The notes: generated by a model from the sequence alone, not told the origin. DNA of 64,000 nt from Agaricus subrufescens (GCA_029945375.1 CM057063.1:2291894-2355893); one strand, 5' to 3'; counted from the first letter of the stretch, positions 32,866 to 46,185 are shown. A program made the numbers and translations.

Positions 32866-34150
32866 GGTGTGTCTCTGTTGCATAAGAGCAGTAGACAATG
32901 AGTTAGAGGTATATGACCCGTTATCCCTCTGGTACGCGTAATCTGTCGCACGTGTTAATTATCGACTTACACAATTGAGATTGACATACATCTTAATGCA
33001 CTTTCACCAGGTGGGATTGCCTGTGGGTAGTCGAACTCCACGGGATCACCGGCGAAACTTTCACCGTCAACAGAGGGTGTTGAGGAGACACTTGTATTTG
33101 TTGCTGTGTCCCAGTAACTGTCGGATGAGAAGTGTGCCATTGGAATTGCCGCAATAGGAAATGGTGCTTGTACACTCGGTCTGGTAGAAGACTCTTCTTC
33201 GTCTCTGCGGTAAGGATAATGGAGAGTCACGGGGGCAACAAGCTCGGGATGCTCGAGTTCGAATATCCTGGCTTCTAGCGATTTGATGGTCTCTAAGAGT
33301 ATCGCTACTCTGGACCTGTTTTGATAGTTATCCCAATCACATTTACTCGCTTTGGGCTTTCGTTGACAGGAACCGCAGATGGGGCGAACGCCGTCGCATT
33401 TCTGGGGAGAAAACTATGTTCAAGCATTATCGCTGTAGACATAAAATGAGCTTACTATTTTGAGAGCCCTACGCAACCATAATACATTCAAACGGTAGGA
33501 CATACAGCACATAAGAATTCCTCACCTACACACTATGCAGGCTTTGCCCCTTTTTAGTGGATACGACTCTTTGTTTTGCGTCGGGTCAACTAGGGGGCAG
33601 GTTGAAGACATAGGATTTAAGGTGTCTTGCTCAGTGAAACCTGGCGACATGTTGGCAAGGAATGGTGACTGGGGGTTGTAGCTATCTGGTGAGAAAAGGT
33701 CCGTAATATATAGCTGGCTCGATTGAGGTCTCAGAGGCCATGTTCAGAAGCTACCTGGGCTCTACCGAGGATACTTATCGTAATCTCCTTCTAAAACGCT
33801 GATGAAGTTGATCGAATCATCCCAGCAGTCGATCCTTCATTCTCGGCCACCTCCCATGTTTACCCACCCATAGATTGAAAAGTATGTTTTTGTTTCCGTT
33901 ATGTAATACTTTTCTGTTGGCTATAGTGTAGCCGAGATCGCAATTCAGTGGGCTATGCAACAATACATATGGAAGTGTAGCTTAGAACTCGCCTCTTAGT
34001 GTCACCCGTGCTTGAGGAATGTAGACATGTGTTTATTCTCGAAACGGTGGATCGGGAGTGATGCCACCGTGTAATGTTTCTTGTGCATGAAAGTCCGAGT
34101 CCCAGGGTATGATGTATTCCGTCTCAAAAATTTCAACGTTGAGCGTTGAT
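32866..34150. repeat. Duplicated segment, copy B
   Basis: Second copy of the segment described at 29281-30560, about 3.6 kb away in the same orientation. It contains the second Zn2Cys6 gene and recognisably related 5' and 3' flanks. Confidence 0.65.
32967..33650 (-). CDS. Small Zn2Cys6 transcription factor, copy B
   Basis: A tandem paralogue of the gene at 29374-30040, with the same exon structure: 33650-33526, a 13-nt microexon 33468-33456, and 33401-32967, in all about 190 residues. The cluster reads CIVCRALKIKC then DGVRPICGSC and SKCDW, that is C-x2-C-x6-C-x6-C-x2-C-x8-C. The linker IKSLEARIFELEHPELVAP and the following TLHYPY block are nearly identical to copy A, while the acidic Ser-rich tail has diverged. 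The N-terminus starts MSPGFTEQDTLNPM. All six zinc ligands and the frame are kept in both copies, which argues for selection rather than recent death. The middle homology region is lacking. Confidence 0.62.
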
Positions 34151-37100
34151 GTTTGATAGGGCGCGTGGTGTTGATGAAGATAGCGCTCTCGGGGGAAATT
34201 GACAGAGGAATGGCTTGGGCCGCCGATTATTAATAAACGAAGGTAGCCAAATCCGGAAATTCCGGGATCCGCCGGACAAGACTTCGAAACTTGTGACCAT
34301 CATCAGCAAGCTCTAATATCCTCGGCTGCGAGTCTGTAACTTCACAAAAAGGTTTAAACTGTGAAATGCATAGCGACCTTGAGACCTGAGGAAAACATCT
34401 ACTGATTGAGGACTTCCTTCATCATTCTGGTAGTGGCTGAAACAAAAATCGAATGATATTCGGGTTGATCACACTACGGCTACGATGACAACAGGGGCAT
34501 ACCATGGTTGATTGAAAAAAGCACTACGGTGAGGGAGCCGGCAAGAGCAGACCCTCGTGGTTCGTCGATGCTGATCCCACCGGTGTTTTCGCTCAACTTT
34601 ATTCTCGCAATCTGGCATACAATACGCTCAAAGTGAGCACTGAGTTTTGCAATGTTGAACAGTGTAGGTACTACTTGTTATTCCTCTAAGCATTGGAGCC
34701 TTTGATTCAAGAGCGCAGCATATACTCTAAACGTACTCTACCTGCTCCCCACCGTCACTCTCGCAGACATCAGATGCTCTTGTATACATCATTTGTCGGA
34801 CAGTTCTCTGTCACGCCACCGGTGCGCCACAAATCTATTCTCCCGTTCCGCCGGAGGCACCAAGCGGTTCTCACGCAATGTTTGAAGGCCTGTGTGTTTG
34901 ATTTCTTTGTATCTCGTACCACGAAATCCTGACTTTCCATGTCCAACAAACCAGTTAACGAGACTGTCTGACATTATACTCTGTGCCGAAGTAAATACCC
35001 GTCCATCATCCGAGGTCGACGGACTCTCTAATGTACTTCGTGTGAATGCTACCATAAAGTCGTTTGCATGTTCTTGTTTCGCCAATCCGCATCATTATCA
35101 CCGGCGCTCGGAGATGGTGATCTTAGCCATGGGCCAAACCCTTATTGGGCCTCAAATGAAAAAATGGCTCAACAGGGTGTTTCAATTGGCGTGTCCTTAG
35201 TCCGAGGAATCACTTATAAGTCAAACGTTTATCGACTAACAACTCATTCTATGGATCAACCAGGACTGAATCTGAAACGTAGTAGTCAGTAAGATGGATT
35301 GGATCGCCTGTAAGATACAAAATGACGTTGAGAACGTCTTCTTTGTTGACATCTGCCGTGATTAATCTTATAGAATGCTTGGTCGTCTCCCAGCTACTAC
35401 GCCACTGAACTCGAATAGATGCCTCCAGGTTCTTCACATTCAGGGATGTATCCTGGCGACCGCCGACCACTTTCTCATGCTTCCCGGTTTACGGCTGCCT
35501 CGGATCAAGTCAATGTTTAATAGGGGCGTGTATACTCTGCGTGACACAGTCAAGGGGCAATATGCAGACATTTCACCCAAAAATTATCAATTGGTACAAA
35601 TTCGTACGAATCATGATTGACCAAATGATGCTGTGGTTATAAGTTGAAGAGGTTGGTCAAATGAGGGAACCCGGAGCAGATTTTCCCGAAGACAGAGGGA
35701 ATTGGTGGCACGCGAAGAGGGTACAGGGATAGAAGAGCACTAGCCTAGTTGTTGGCTCGGGCTAAAGTAGAGAATGTGGGAGAGATTGAAATCGGTGCTG
35801 CACTAGAACCGTATATCAAGAGATCAAATGTAACGTATGGCTGTGTTCTATGTACCTCAAACTTAAAATGGGTCTATTTTCATCCCATCAGGTACAAAAA
35901 GAGTGAAAAACACACTGCCTGCTGCTGGGAAGTTCTACAATAAACGTAGCACATAACGATGGAAAGGGGCCAATGGATCTACATCAAATGACCGCTATCT
36001 AGGACTGAGTATGGACCCCTTCTTCCATAGTAGTAGAAGAGTGAATTCAAGAAGAATATCGCCTGGCTTGTCGCAATGGCTACTTTAGAATAAGATTGAG
36101 ATCAGCTGATGAAAGCTTTTCGGGAGCTTGAGTATGCATCCTGAAATTAAGATAACATGAAGCGTCTAACACCGTACCAAGCACATATGAAGAGAAACCT
36201 CTTGTAGATCACACTATCGGCATCGATTCGATTCCGACACCACCCAACATGATGCATGCGTAGCCAAGGTGGTGTTCTCATCGGAATATGTGCCATTGCC
36301 GTTACTCTTTGAGTATACTGGGTTCCGTTTCCCATACTATGCATGACACGCTTCTTCCCTGATGAATATGGGCGGGCCAAGAACACTGGTGAGAATATGT
36401 TTTTGGCAGGAAACTGGGGGTGACGTCTCGAAAGAGATGTCTGTTGACACTGTCCTATGCATAGTGCTCATTCTCGTACTGGACTTTCGTGGTTGCTGTT
36501 CATCCGGCTCGCTGTTATGACCAACCAAATTCAATACAAGATCCATCTCCAACACGATATATTTGAGAACATTAGTATACTTAAGGCAAAGCCTTAAAGA
36601 CCTCTTCCACGACACTTGGAGAGAAATAGGTTATTTTGAAATCATGAAAGATGCTCCTGAAGGCGAAAAAACCAGCTTTATTGTCATCGAAAATCGGCTC
36701 GGTCAACGAGGCCGCCCCATGCTGTTAAAATGTCACAATTGGAACAGAAATCATTGGAGAAATTGGAGAAAATCCAATGTAACGTGGCCTATTAGGCAAA
36801 CCCTAGTTTCAATCAATGGTATTTAACTCGGCTTGAGATCTTAATCTTATGTCTTTCTGCAATACGGGAAGCGAAGGCGTAGAGGCGGTTTTGGATCTTG
36901 GTCATTTCTATGCTCTATCATCTTTCGTACGTATGCGAACTCCGATTACCCACCATTGTATGAGAGTGTGTTCTGCCTCCTGATGCGGGGAAGCGAAAAT
37001 GTAGCTTTCTGGCGTCGTAACGAAATGATGTGACTATATGATACCTCTCAGGTGTCAAGTTTGCACATCATGATCCATTCAGTCACCGCGATGCAGTACA

Positions 37101-40100
37101 TATAATGTTGGGGTGGGGTTCTTAGAACTTTGACCCAACCTCTCTCATGATCGTTGACACGATCACATCTGCGTCAGATACTAGTATAGCCATTATTCGC
37201 CTCGACTGTCTTATACACGATTCCCGCTTTCCTTCCTTTTGTTATCTCAGCCTTCCTCGGATATCTGACCCGTACTAGGTATCAATGCTCCTCGTTATAC
37301 ATAAGCCAAGTCACGAATATGTACTGTCTTATGGCTTTCCATCCCGCTAGGAAGTCGGTCTCAAGTTCCTGGAAGGTGTGACTACATTGATAGAATTACG
37401 GATAAATTTTTCTGGTTTGATCGGCGTTGCAAAACCCATGAGTGATATTTTGATTATGCAATCATCTTGATTATCTAGATTAACATGTTCTGACTCCAGC
37501 ACTCTTTAGACCTAGACTACTTAGACAATAGTCCAGCATCGCGGATCAACTCTAAAAGTTGTCCAGTCAATTTAACCAGATTGACCTATTTTGGCTCGAT
37601 TTGTAATCGCGCCCAATTCGATAGCCTAGATACGGCGGAGGTCATCTTCACATTCAACGTTATTTCACTTTTTATGCACAGATCCTTTATTAACAGAGGC
37701 TCCGAACTGTTATATTATTATGAAAAGATCACAACTATCGTTATCGGGGTTGGATATGGAAAGTAAATGTGATCGAAAATATTATGATTGTGCTTGTCGC
37801 GAGAGAAGAAAGTTTAGAGAGACATGGTGATGATGGCTTACCGGTATGGTACATTCGAACAGAATTTCTTCCTCCGATGTTTCCCTAGCGGTGGACGGGG
37901 GCCTGAGATTCCAGTACTACATGAGACATGGGGATACCGCACACATTGTGAAAACTTCATTGGTTGTACTTCAGCCTGTTGGGTTCCTCTAGATCCACAC
38001 CATTTCATTTTTCACTCTAAAAACTGGGACCCAGAAGCTTTGCTTAGGGCAAGAAGTATGCGTGGCAGATGCGTGGCTATCAATTCGGACAGTTGTTGGT
38101 TTTGGTATTATAATCAAAAGGTGGCTTCTTTTCTGGCTCGGTGCCGGGTGAGACAATGATGCCAGAAAGCTAAAATTAGTACCATGCTAAATCATACTAG
38201 AGCAATACTAGAGCATTTTACGCTCCTTTCTGACTGGATCAGACACTAGCATGCCTAGGGTGATGATCAATAAGGCGGAATGAAGAAGCCCGATGATGGT
38301 AGATCAGGACAAATTAGGCCATTTTTAAATCAGGGAAACGTAACGGATCAGACCAAACTTAGATTTCCTGGACTTTGAGACACGTTTAGCCGCTGTGATG
38401 GGTGTAGATGTAGTACAAATGGAATCACCCACGTGGCAAGGAATTTGTGTACGTCCTTCCTTCTGAGTAACAGTACCGCCACTCCACTACAGGAATAACT
38501 GCTCCTCATTAATCAACTTCAACTTGTTACTTGCTGGACTTGGTACTTACACAACTATATCTGGAACCTTCTATGTCCTCGCATTTGTTCTTTTTTGCTT
38601 ATACATTTACTTGCTATCTTTTCATTTTCGTGACGAGGACAGAAAAAAGTAAGCAAAGTTCCTGCTCAGGTGTAATGCGGTCATGATGCTCCGTCGGCTG
38701 TATAGTCTCGTAACAGCCGCTCGTGCTGCCCAAGATGCGTACTTCTTGGATTGAAACTCTATTGAAGGACCAGATCTACCATATTGAATCGTCCTATCGT
38801 ACTACCTTGCAATAACAATACTCCGCATTTTGAATTCACCCCATCTAATTTTTTGTATCATAAACATCTTGGCGTTAATCATCGAGCCGTATACTATGGG
38901 ATCCATATACCTACTTGATGTTCCTGCATTAGTTCTCGATCAACCTACTGCAGCATTTTTTTCTGAATCTCTACCCTGCATCAGGGTAAGTACATGGCGT
39001 CAGTTGCAATATATCCTCGAATTCAGCTAGATAACTGCCTATCTTCTTCTACAGTACCAGGGGTTAAGGAAAAGAATTAGAGTCACAACGAGACCAAAGA
39101 AATGGTAGTTCCTTGTATTGGAATCAAGAGAGCAATGCCGTGATGCAATTGATAGAGACTAAAGAGATTCTCGATTCAGGTTTGTCCTCGAGCGCGTGAT
39201 ACACTGAAAACGTCAGACGCCCTACAAGTTTCTGACATGGCGTCACAGATACCATGTTTTTTTTCAATACCTTTGCGTCTTCATTTCGGTTGTACAAGAT
39301 CGTGTTTGACTGTTGTATTCAACAACTTCTCTTGGTTTTTGATCGTAATTTCTTGATGCCCATGAAGATATTATTATTAATAATTATGTTCGTTCCAGAG
39401 GCAACACGTGGGATTGACAGGAAAGCAAAGGTGACAGTCGTACGAAAATAAAGTCATGTTAGAGTTAGATAAGAATAGTTCATAACAGGATATACGGTCC
39501 GATCGCCCCTACTGTGTCCCTGTCTCCCTATCTATGATAATATCATCACTCCGCGTAAGCTTTGAGGAAAACAGGATAGTACATTTCAAGAAAGAGGAGA
39601 AATGCATATGCTTCAGTAGCAGGAGCAAATAGCAGTAGAGTGAAAATACATACTGATTGCCAATTGGAGTTCTACCAAACATAGGGTACAAAAGCATCGC
39701 AGGCCTGAGAGATCAGTCGATCATGCTGCCCTTGGGCCTCATGCGGTCCTCTACTCCGATCACTCTAGTCGTCATCCAAACTTGTTTCAGAGATAGGATT
39801 AATTTAGAGTTTGCTATGTGCGCCATTTGGTATCGGCTGCGGAAAGTAAAGCCTATCAAATTTTACTTCAACTACTCTGCTTCTGTTACGGACGCTATAC
39901 ATGTGTCCAGAAAATTACTTTTCTTAATAATGGAAATTGTGCGCAGAGACTCAAGCAAACTGGTGCTCACGTGCGTTCGTATAATTATACTAGCGTAAAT
40001 TAGATTCCCATTCCCTTGAAGTGAAATGCATATTGTTGTATATATGCGACATTAGGACCAGGATGAAGAAAATTTCCGGACAAAAAATAAGCATTGATAT

Positions 40101-40656
40101 GAGGTTATTACGGATACTACATTGCTCGTCATAAAGTCGGATCAACCTAGATACAGTTAAGAATATTCTGTGAAACGTGTAGCAGCCATACCTGTGGTGG
40201 ATGGGCAATAACATCGTGGGGGAAATATACATCGAGTGATGACATAATGATGGCTTTTGCTACGAGGAAAACGGACCGGCTCACTGACTTTGAATACAAT
40301 CCGCTCTTGATGTCAACTTTGTGACTTCAAAACCATCAATGGACCCTGCAGCAAATGCCATACTGATTAAATTTTGAAGTCTCCAGAACGCCAGGACCAT
40401 TGAAATCTACCACTGGACTCGGCGGTCAAAACTCGGGCAACTGGGTTGGTCTTGACCTTTCCACAACGCACACCATCTATCTCGTAACTCACTGTCGAGC
40501 GTTGATAATATCAGGCGCGGTTGCATGGAATTACTGGTCCGATATAAAACATGAGTATGGTCATAGATGAGAAGAAAAAAAGCAAAGAAAAAGAAATAGT
40601 CGCATGTCATACTGGCATAATGCAGAAAAATCATTTATTCATAACCTGGTTATCCT
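33651..40656. other. Long gene-poor, AT-rich stretch
   Basis: Seven kilobases with no convincing gene on either strand. Apart from the flank of duplicated copy B (to about 34,150) and a decayed duplicate at 35,745-35,900, it holds only short, unsupported open frames. No tRNA-like B-box with a fold was found. It may be relic transposon or pericentromere-like sequence. Confidence 0.5.
35745..35900 (-). pseudogene. Decayed copy of the small membrane-protein gene
   Basis: The segment aligns with 32401-32560. It shares CGGGCTAA, GTGGGAG, GCACTAGAACC and the GGTCTATTTT block in the same order. On the minus strand it encodes SSAAPISISPTFSTLARA, against SSASLTSVAPTLPTLART in the better copy, and then reaches a stop. 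The membrane helix is not present. Confidence 0.45.
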
Positions 40657-43544
40657 TTATTCAATCCTACCCCTCAACCAACTCAATAATCCTTTTGTAC
40701 CCTCTCTCTCCCATACTCTCCTCTGCGGCACCCGAAATCTGGTTGAAGAAAAAAGAAGCATCGTCAATAACAGGACCATCAAACCACAAACCGAAACAAA
40801 AGGTGACTCAACGTATTCCCATCAACCAAAAACACATCCAAGGGCAACAACCCAATTTCAGGCGGCAATCTCCCAATTTCATTATCCCTCAAATCTAATT
40901 CTTCCAATTTCCACTCCGGAACATCTCTATTCCCTTTAAACATCCCAGCAAGACCTATAAATCCATCCAGATCCGTGATTCTGTTTCCTCGTAAACGTAA
41001 ATGTCGTAGTCCCTTCTTCGTAGCGACAGTAGCACTGTTTTCTCGTTGACCATCAGGATGAGAGGCGAGTACAAGCGCGAAAAGGGCATCTTGAGTTAAA
41101 GCCGAACTCGTAAACGCGTTGTAGGACAGGTTCAGGGTTCGGAGACTTGGGAATAGAGTAGCAAGAAGAGGTAAAAGGGGCTCGTTTGTTCGAGAATTTG
41201 TTGCAGGCGATGACGGCGGCGATGACGATAGGGAGGGAGATACGTCGGCGCGGAGAACGGGAACTATATCCGAGAAATTGCATCCTTCTAAATCCAATTC
41301 TTCAAGGCAAGGTAAAAATCCTTGTTGATCAACAGACGCGGAGGACGGTAGAGCCAAAGAACGATCAGCGCGCCTATTGACCAGACTTAAAGTACTCAAA
41401 GAATGAGCAAAAGGTTGAATAGCGATGATATTTAACGGGAGTGAAGGTGGTGGTACTGCCATGTCAGCTGCAGAAGACATCGATGACGATGGTGTCATTT
41501 TCGTAGCTAATGAAAAGGCACGGTTGTGACCAATGGGTTTAGGTGGTTGCGAAGGAGGAAGAGTTAAGGTTTGTGTTGATGGGGAATAAAACTGCGGACT
41601 TGAAAGCGTTAGGCTGGGTACAGGGGGCGATCGTGAGTGGGATGTGGGTCGACCCTTCCCTATCGCGCCGCTGATTTGTTTTGAGTCTTGTTCTTGTGCA
41701 ACTGCAGCTGCTCGCGCACGTCGTCGACCACCTTCAGTCAAAAGCCCGGCCTCTGCTTCAAGCTCCCAAGCTTCCTTCACAACTTCCTGTACGTTTTTCG
41801 TCATCCGCGATGATGAAGATCGCACGGACGGCACATTAGACGCCGATGATGGCACGGGGGATATACTGGTAGGCCGAGGGACTTCGTCCCAATCACCACC
41901 GAGATCGTAGCTCTTGTTGATTCGTTCATGCGTCCGCTTCTCCAGCTCGATTTCCCATGCTTCTTTGATGATTTTCTTTCCGACAATGACGCGAGTGACG
42001 CCATCTGGGGGATCATCACGCGTAAAATCATGGTTCAATTCCTGCTTCATAGCTTTCAACGCGGTGGAGATAGCTTCTCTAGTGACCCCAGTCTCAGCAA
42101 GATCGAGCACCTTGAGACTTGGAAATAAGGAAGAGGAAAAGAGATCAGGAGGAAAGGAGTCGTCTCCGATATCTGCTTTCTCCATCAAAATATGTTTAAG
42201 ACGGGGGAGGTTGGCGAAAGTTTTAAGAAGTGTTCGAGAAGGTCCGAGAGGATTTTCGGATAGATCGATTCTGATCAAGGTTCGAGGTAGGGCGGTGTCT
42301 ATAGAATCTGCGGTGATACAATTGTGGGACGCCTCGATAACAAGAAGTTTGGGTAATGGAGCGTTTGCTCTCACAATCTCCGGTGCAAAGAAGTCCGTGC
42401 TTTTGTTGAGATTATTGCGTGAACGTGGACCTGCTAATTTGAAATATGCGTTGAATGGTAGGCTGGTGAGGGTATTATGGGAGACGTTGAGGTGAGTTAA
42501 TTCCGGGAGAGCAAAGAGGACAGGTGGAAGAGCGGATATTTGATTGTGCGATAGATCGAGATTTGCAAGCATAGATAGGTCGGCAAGTGTATCGGGGATG
42601 GCGGTGAGGTTATTACTATGAAACTGAGAATTGGTGAGGAAGGGAAGTTGAAGGCATGGGGTTCAATCTTACGTCTACGACTTTCAGCGAACCAAAGAGA
42701 GAAATTTCATGCTGGATCTCTTGTATGTCATTGCCACAAGCTTTGAGGACACGTAGATCCTGAGCTTCAAACCAAGCAGGATTTTTCTTTGAGCTCTTGA
42801 TTGTCGAGGTCTCGACAGGAGCCGGGGGCAGTGGAGGCTCGTCTTGAACAGATTTCAACGGGTCAGGGGTGATGTTGAGATGCAACTCAAATAAGGCCGA
42901 AGGCAGGCACTTGAGGGAGCGAGTAGCCACATTGAGTGTACCTTCCAGAGAGGAACTTTAGTCATCGGAAATCAGCAATCAAATTAGGAGTGCCAAATGT
43001 ACTCACCAGTACTACGAGCTTTCTCGATCGTCTCTCTCAAGGTAGCTCTACCAAGAATATCCTCGTCCTCCTGTGGTGGGATGGCGTGGGGAGGTAGCGC
43101 ATCCTCGAGGGATGACATTGCGTCAAGGCCGGTGGCGCCACCCTTCGCTTGCACCTTCTTAGCCTCTGCACGTTTGAGTGCAATAGCTTCCCGAATGCTC
43201 ATCGAGGGCATGCTGGGTGGCTTCTCCGATGCTGCATGGCTATTTACGTTTGGAACCTTTGGAGGTCGGGTTTTCGTAGGTGAAGCGGGTTTAGACGTCG
43301 GGGCCTTTGTTTTCAAAGATACGGTAGATGGTGTCTTGCGCACCGCAGGAGTAGTAGGTCTAGAGACGCCATTTGAGGAATTGGAAGGACCAACACGCCC
43401 AGCCGAGGACGCAGTTCGGTTCCGCGCGGTAGGGGTGCTGATTATGGCGTTGAGAACGCGAGGCCTGGATGGCGTCGCTGCCGTCGGAGTCGGGGCTGCC
43501 TTGGGCGCCGTGCGAGCCGACGAGGGCTGGGGGATGCGCGACAT
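40657..43544 (-). CDS. Leucine-rich-repeat protein (LRRC40-like)
   Basis: Four exons (43544-43007, 42941-42673, 42623-40813, 40738-40657) join in phase to about 899 residues. The first ~180 residues are a basic, Ser/Thr/Pro/Ala-rich disordered region, followed by SIREAIALKRAEAKK. Canonical 23-24-residue LRRs follow, for example SLKVVDFHSNNLTAIPDTL, NLDLSHNQISALPPVLFAL, LTHLNVSHNTLTSLP and, late in the protein, KLEELDLRDNEIGRLPPEI. A large low-complexity insert splits the LRR array. The last exon restores the family's typical C-terminus (RRVWEREGTKGLLSWLRGRI). It is probably a protein-interaction scaffold; no enzymatic domain is visible. It diverges from CWC2 across 265 bp. Confidence 0.85.
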
Positions 43545-43809
43545 GGGCGGTGAGAAGGAAGGGTCTTCGTTGAAGAACTAATGATGCGCGTGACGTGACA
43601 TGCCCGGCTGGCCTACCACAGAATCCCCGCGCCGACAGCGAGAACAGCCACGAAATCCGGCGCTCTAGACTCGAGTACACCTTGTCTTGTGGCGCAGCAG
43701 GCACCCGAGTGGCTTTTTGGCGCGACATTGGCATCGCCGGGGAAAGAGTGACATGTCACCGCGTTACGGCTGATCAAGTAGCAGCGTCACGCGTGGCTGC
43801 GCTCTGAAC

Positions 43810-45126
43810 ATGAGCACCACAGAGACCTCCACCGACGTCGTCCCCGCCGAGCAGCAGCAGCTCCAGGTCCACGCAAAACAGGCCCCACGGCCGCCCAAAA
43901 AGCTCAGGCCAGCCCGCAAACAGGTCAAGCCAGGCGACATCGTCAAGACAGAAACAGTCCAGACCGGCAAAGAATACAGTAAGCATCCTATTTTCAAAAA
44001 AAAGTCGACACTGGCTCACTTGCGCAATCAGACATTTGGTACAACAAATGGGCGGGCGGTGATCGCGAAGACAATTATTCAAAGTATGCATCATCCCCTT
44101 TATGCCCTTGTCGGCCTGACCAACCTGTCTTGCAGCAAAACAAAATCACAGTCTCGGTGTCAAATCAAGCTTGACTCAGGCCTCACCCGCGCCAACACGA
44201 CAGGGAACAAGTATACGTGCCTCTTTTTCGCACGCGGTTGCTGTCCCTACGGTTGGGAATGCGAATATCTACACTGCCTACCTACTGCAGTGAATACCCT
44301 GCCAGACACCTCCAAGGATTGTTTCGCGCGGGACAAATTCGCGGACTACCGTGATGACATGGGTGGTGTTGGCAGCTTTAACCGGCAGAACAGAACATTA
44401 TATGTTGGCCGAATCAAGGAGACAGGTGCTGGGCCAGAGACAGAAGAAGTAGTGACTCGGCATTTCAAAGAATGGGGTGACATCGAAAGAAGTGAGTCCT
44501 ACCTGCTCTCACTGTATATCAAACACCCTTCTGACACTCCCTGAGTTCGTGTACTGCAATACCGCAGCGTCGCTTTCGTCACCTACGTCAGTGAACTTCA
44601 CGCCCAGTTCGCAAAAGAAGCAATGGCATGTCAGTCCCTTGACAATGACGAAATTCTAAACGTACGTTGGGCAACCGAGGATCCTAATCCAACCCAAAAG
44701 GTTGCAGAAAAACGGAGACTAGAAGAACTCGGCCAAGAAGCCATTCGGTCACGCATGGATCCTCGTATCGTCAAGGCCATGCGAGCCGTGCGCGCACTGG
44801 AAGACGGTGACGCTCTTGACGATGACGGTAACTTTATTGATGAACAAAACGGGAACAAGAGAAGGCGTCTCGAGATCGAGGGTGGAGATGCTGGCTCGGA
44901 TAGTGATGAAGAGACATCGATACCTCCCATTGCGCAACATCCACCGCACGCTGAGGTGCCTCCCCAACCTCAGGGGTTACTAAGCGCTGGAGCACTAGAA
45001 GGTCTGAAATATTTTGCCGAGATTCGCAAAAAGAACGGCGCCGCGCCTGCCTCCCTTCAGGCTCAGGCGAAGCCTTTGCAGGCTGGGCTTGGTCTGGGCG
45101 ACTATGGCAGTGACGACGATGATTAA
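43810..45126 (+). CDS. CWC2: Pre-mRNA-splicing factor CWC2
   Basis: Four exons (43810-43978, 44032-44083, 44136-44491, 44546-45126) join in phase to 385 residues. CWC2 belongs to the Prp19-associated complex and contacts U6 snRNA and the pre-mRNA in the active spliceosome. The torus region contains a CCCH finger, CLFFARGCCPYGWECEYLH (C-x7-C-x5-C-x3-H), after the conserved NIWYNKWAGGDRED. An RRM follows (NRTLYVGRI; RIRVLQYRSVAFVTYVSEL). The connector helix is LNVRWATEDPNP. The acidic, low-complexity C-terminus ends GLGDYGSDDDD, common in basidiomycete orthologues. Intron 3 was placed so that IERIRVLQ is restored. Confidence 0.95.
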
Positions 45127-45604
45127 ATTCTTCTTTATGCTAACGGAGCACCGCCTGTTAATATTTGTATTCCACGTGTATAATTGTCATTATAACTTCG
45201 ACTCTGGACAATAGTATGCCTGAGAGGAAGTCAACTCTTGTGCTGTTCACGTGGTTTTTGAAGCAACCCTGTAAAATATACTATGTTAAATGCGCCTACC
45301 AGTAGATATGCTCGATCATCAGTTGTGTCAGGCTCCTCTACCCAGCCGACTCACTGCTTCCTAACAAGCAAAGATTATGTCAGAACATACCTGAATATTG
45401 GCTTCCGATTTTTTCTGGGCACGTCAAGGCCACACGAAGCATGATTGACATTCTCTAGTTGCGTCTCTTCACCCCATCGCTACCGAGGCTTGGAGATGCG
45501 ACCGGGCTTAGTCAAGTAGCATGCTCCAGCAACAATGGCAACTATATGGGGGGTCATGCATTGGATAAAGACGAACCATCCATTACGGTAAGGCAAGTAT
45601 AAAG

Positions 45605-45962
45605 TTAACTAATACTCCATAAGAGTATCACGGCTGGGATCGTTATTACAACCGCGAATCTGCAATGATGACCATGGTAGTCAAAGAGAAAGAATGGCGC
45701 GATCGGAATACGACCAACAGGTAATATCGCTGCCCATCTTATTTGTTCTTGTAATTTTGGTAAGCACCAAACCCCATCATTTGTGCATAATAGCATCACG
45801 ATTTTGTATCTTCTCCCTGCGCCAGCCGAATATACTCCCCTTCCCTGAACCACAGATGTTTTGGCACCCTTCCATTGGAATTGGTTTGTTTCGGGAATGT
45901 CGCTAGGTCGGATCCCGAGCAAAAGGGGCGCCCCGCGTGCAGTATGCCTGTCTGAGGCTATT
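45605..45962 (-). pseudogene. Fragment of a seven-helix membrane protein gene
   Basis: On the minus strand this stretch is a diverged copy of the 3' part of the gene at 55837-57007. SDIPETNQF...GAK matches INIPGTNRF...GAK. The GCAGCGATATTACCTGTT stretch matches the last exon-intron border, and GGTTGTAATAACGATCCCAGC matches the last exon start at the DNA level. The central part is too diverged or shifted to read through. The retrotransposon begins right at its upstream edge, so the rest of the copy either lay across the insertion point or was already lost. Confidence 0.55.
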
Positions 45963-46113
45963 TGTAACCACTCATGCCCGATATGTACATTATATTTAGA
46001 CCACGTGATGTAACTACTTTTTCCTCTTACGCTTACTCTCAAATACAAGAGACAGTCAGGCTTAGCGCTTGTGTGATCGTAAGAAGACTACTAATTGTAA
46101 CCTACAGGTTTCA
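45963..46113 (+). repeat. 5' LTR
   Basis: A 151-bp long terminal repeat, TGTAACCACTC...GGTTTCA. It carries an A/T-rich TATATTT-like box near 45988 that could serve as promoter. It is identical by eye to the 3' LTR. Confidence 0.95.
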
Positions 46114-46185
46114 CTTTTTTAAGCCGAAACTACTCTGTATACCGACTGCAACAAAACGTGTAACTGAACCATAAACTGCCACATC

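Noticed and set aside
37824..38159. 111-codon plus-strand open frame in the gene-poor region
   Set aside because: No domain, no conserved splice structure, and a length compatible with chance in this region.
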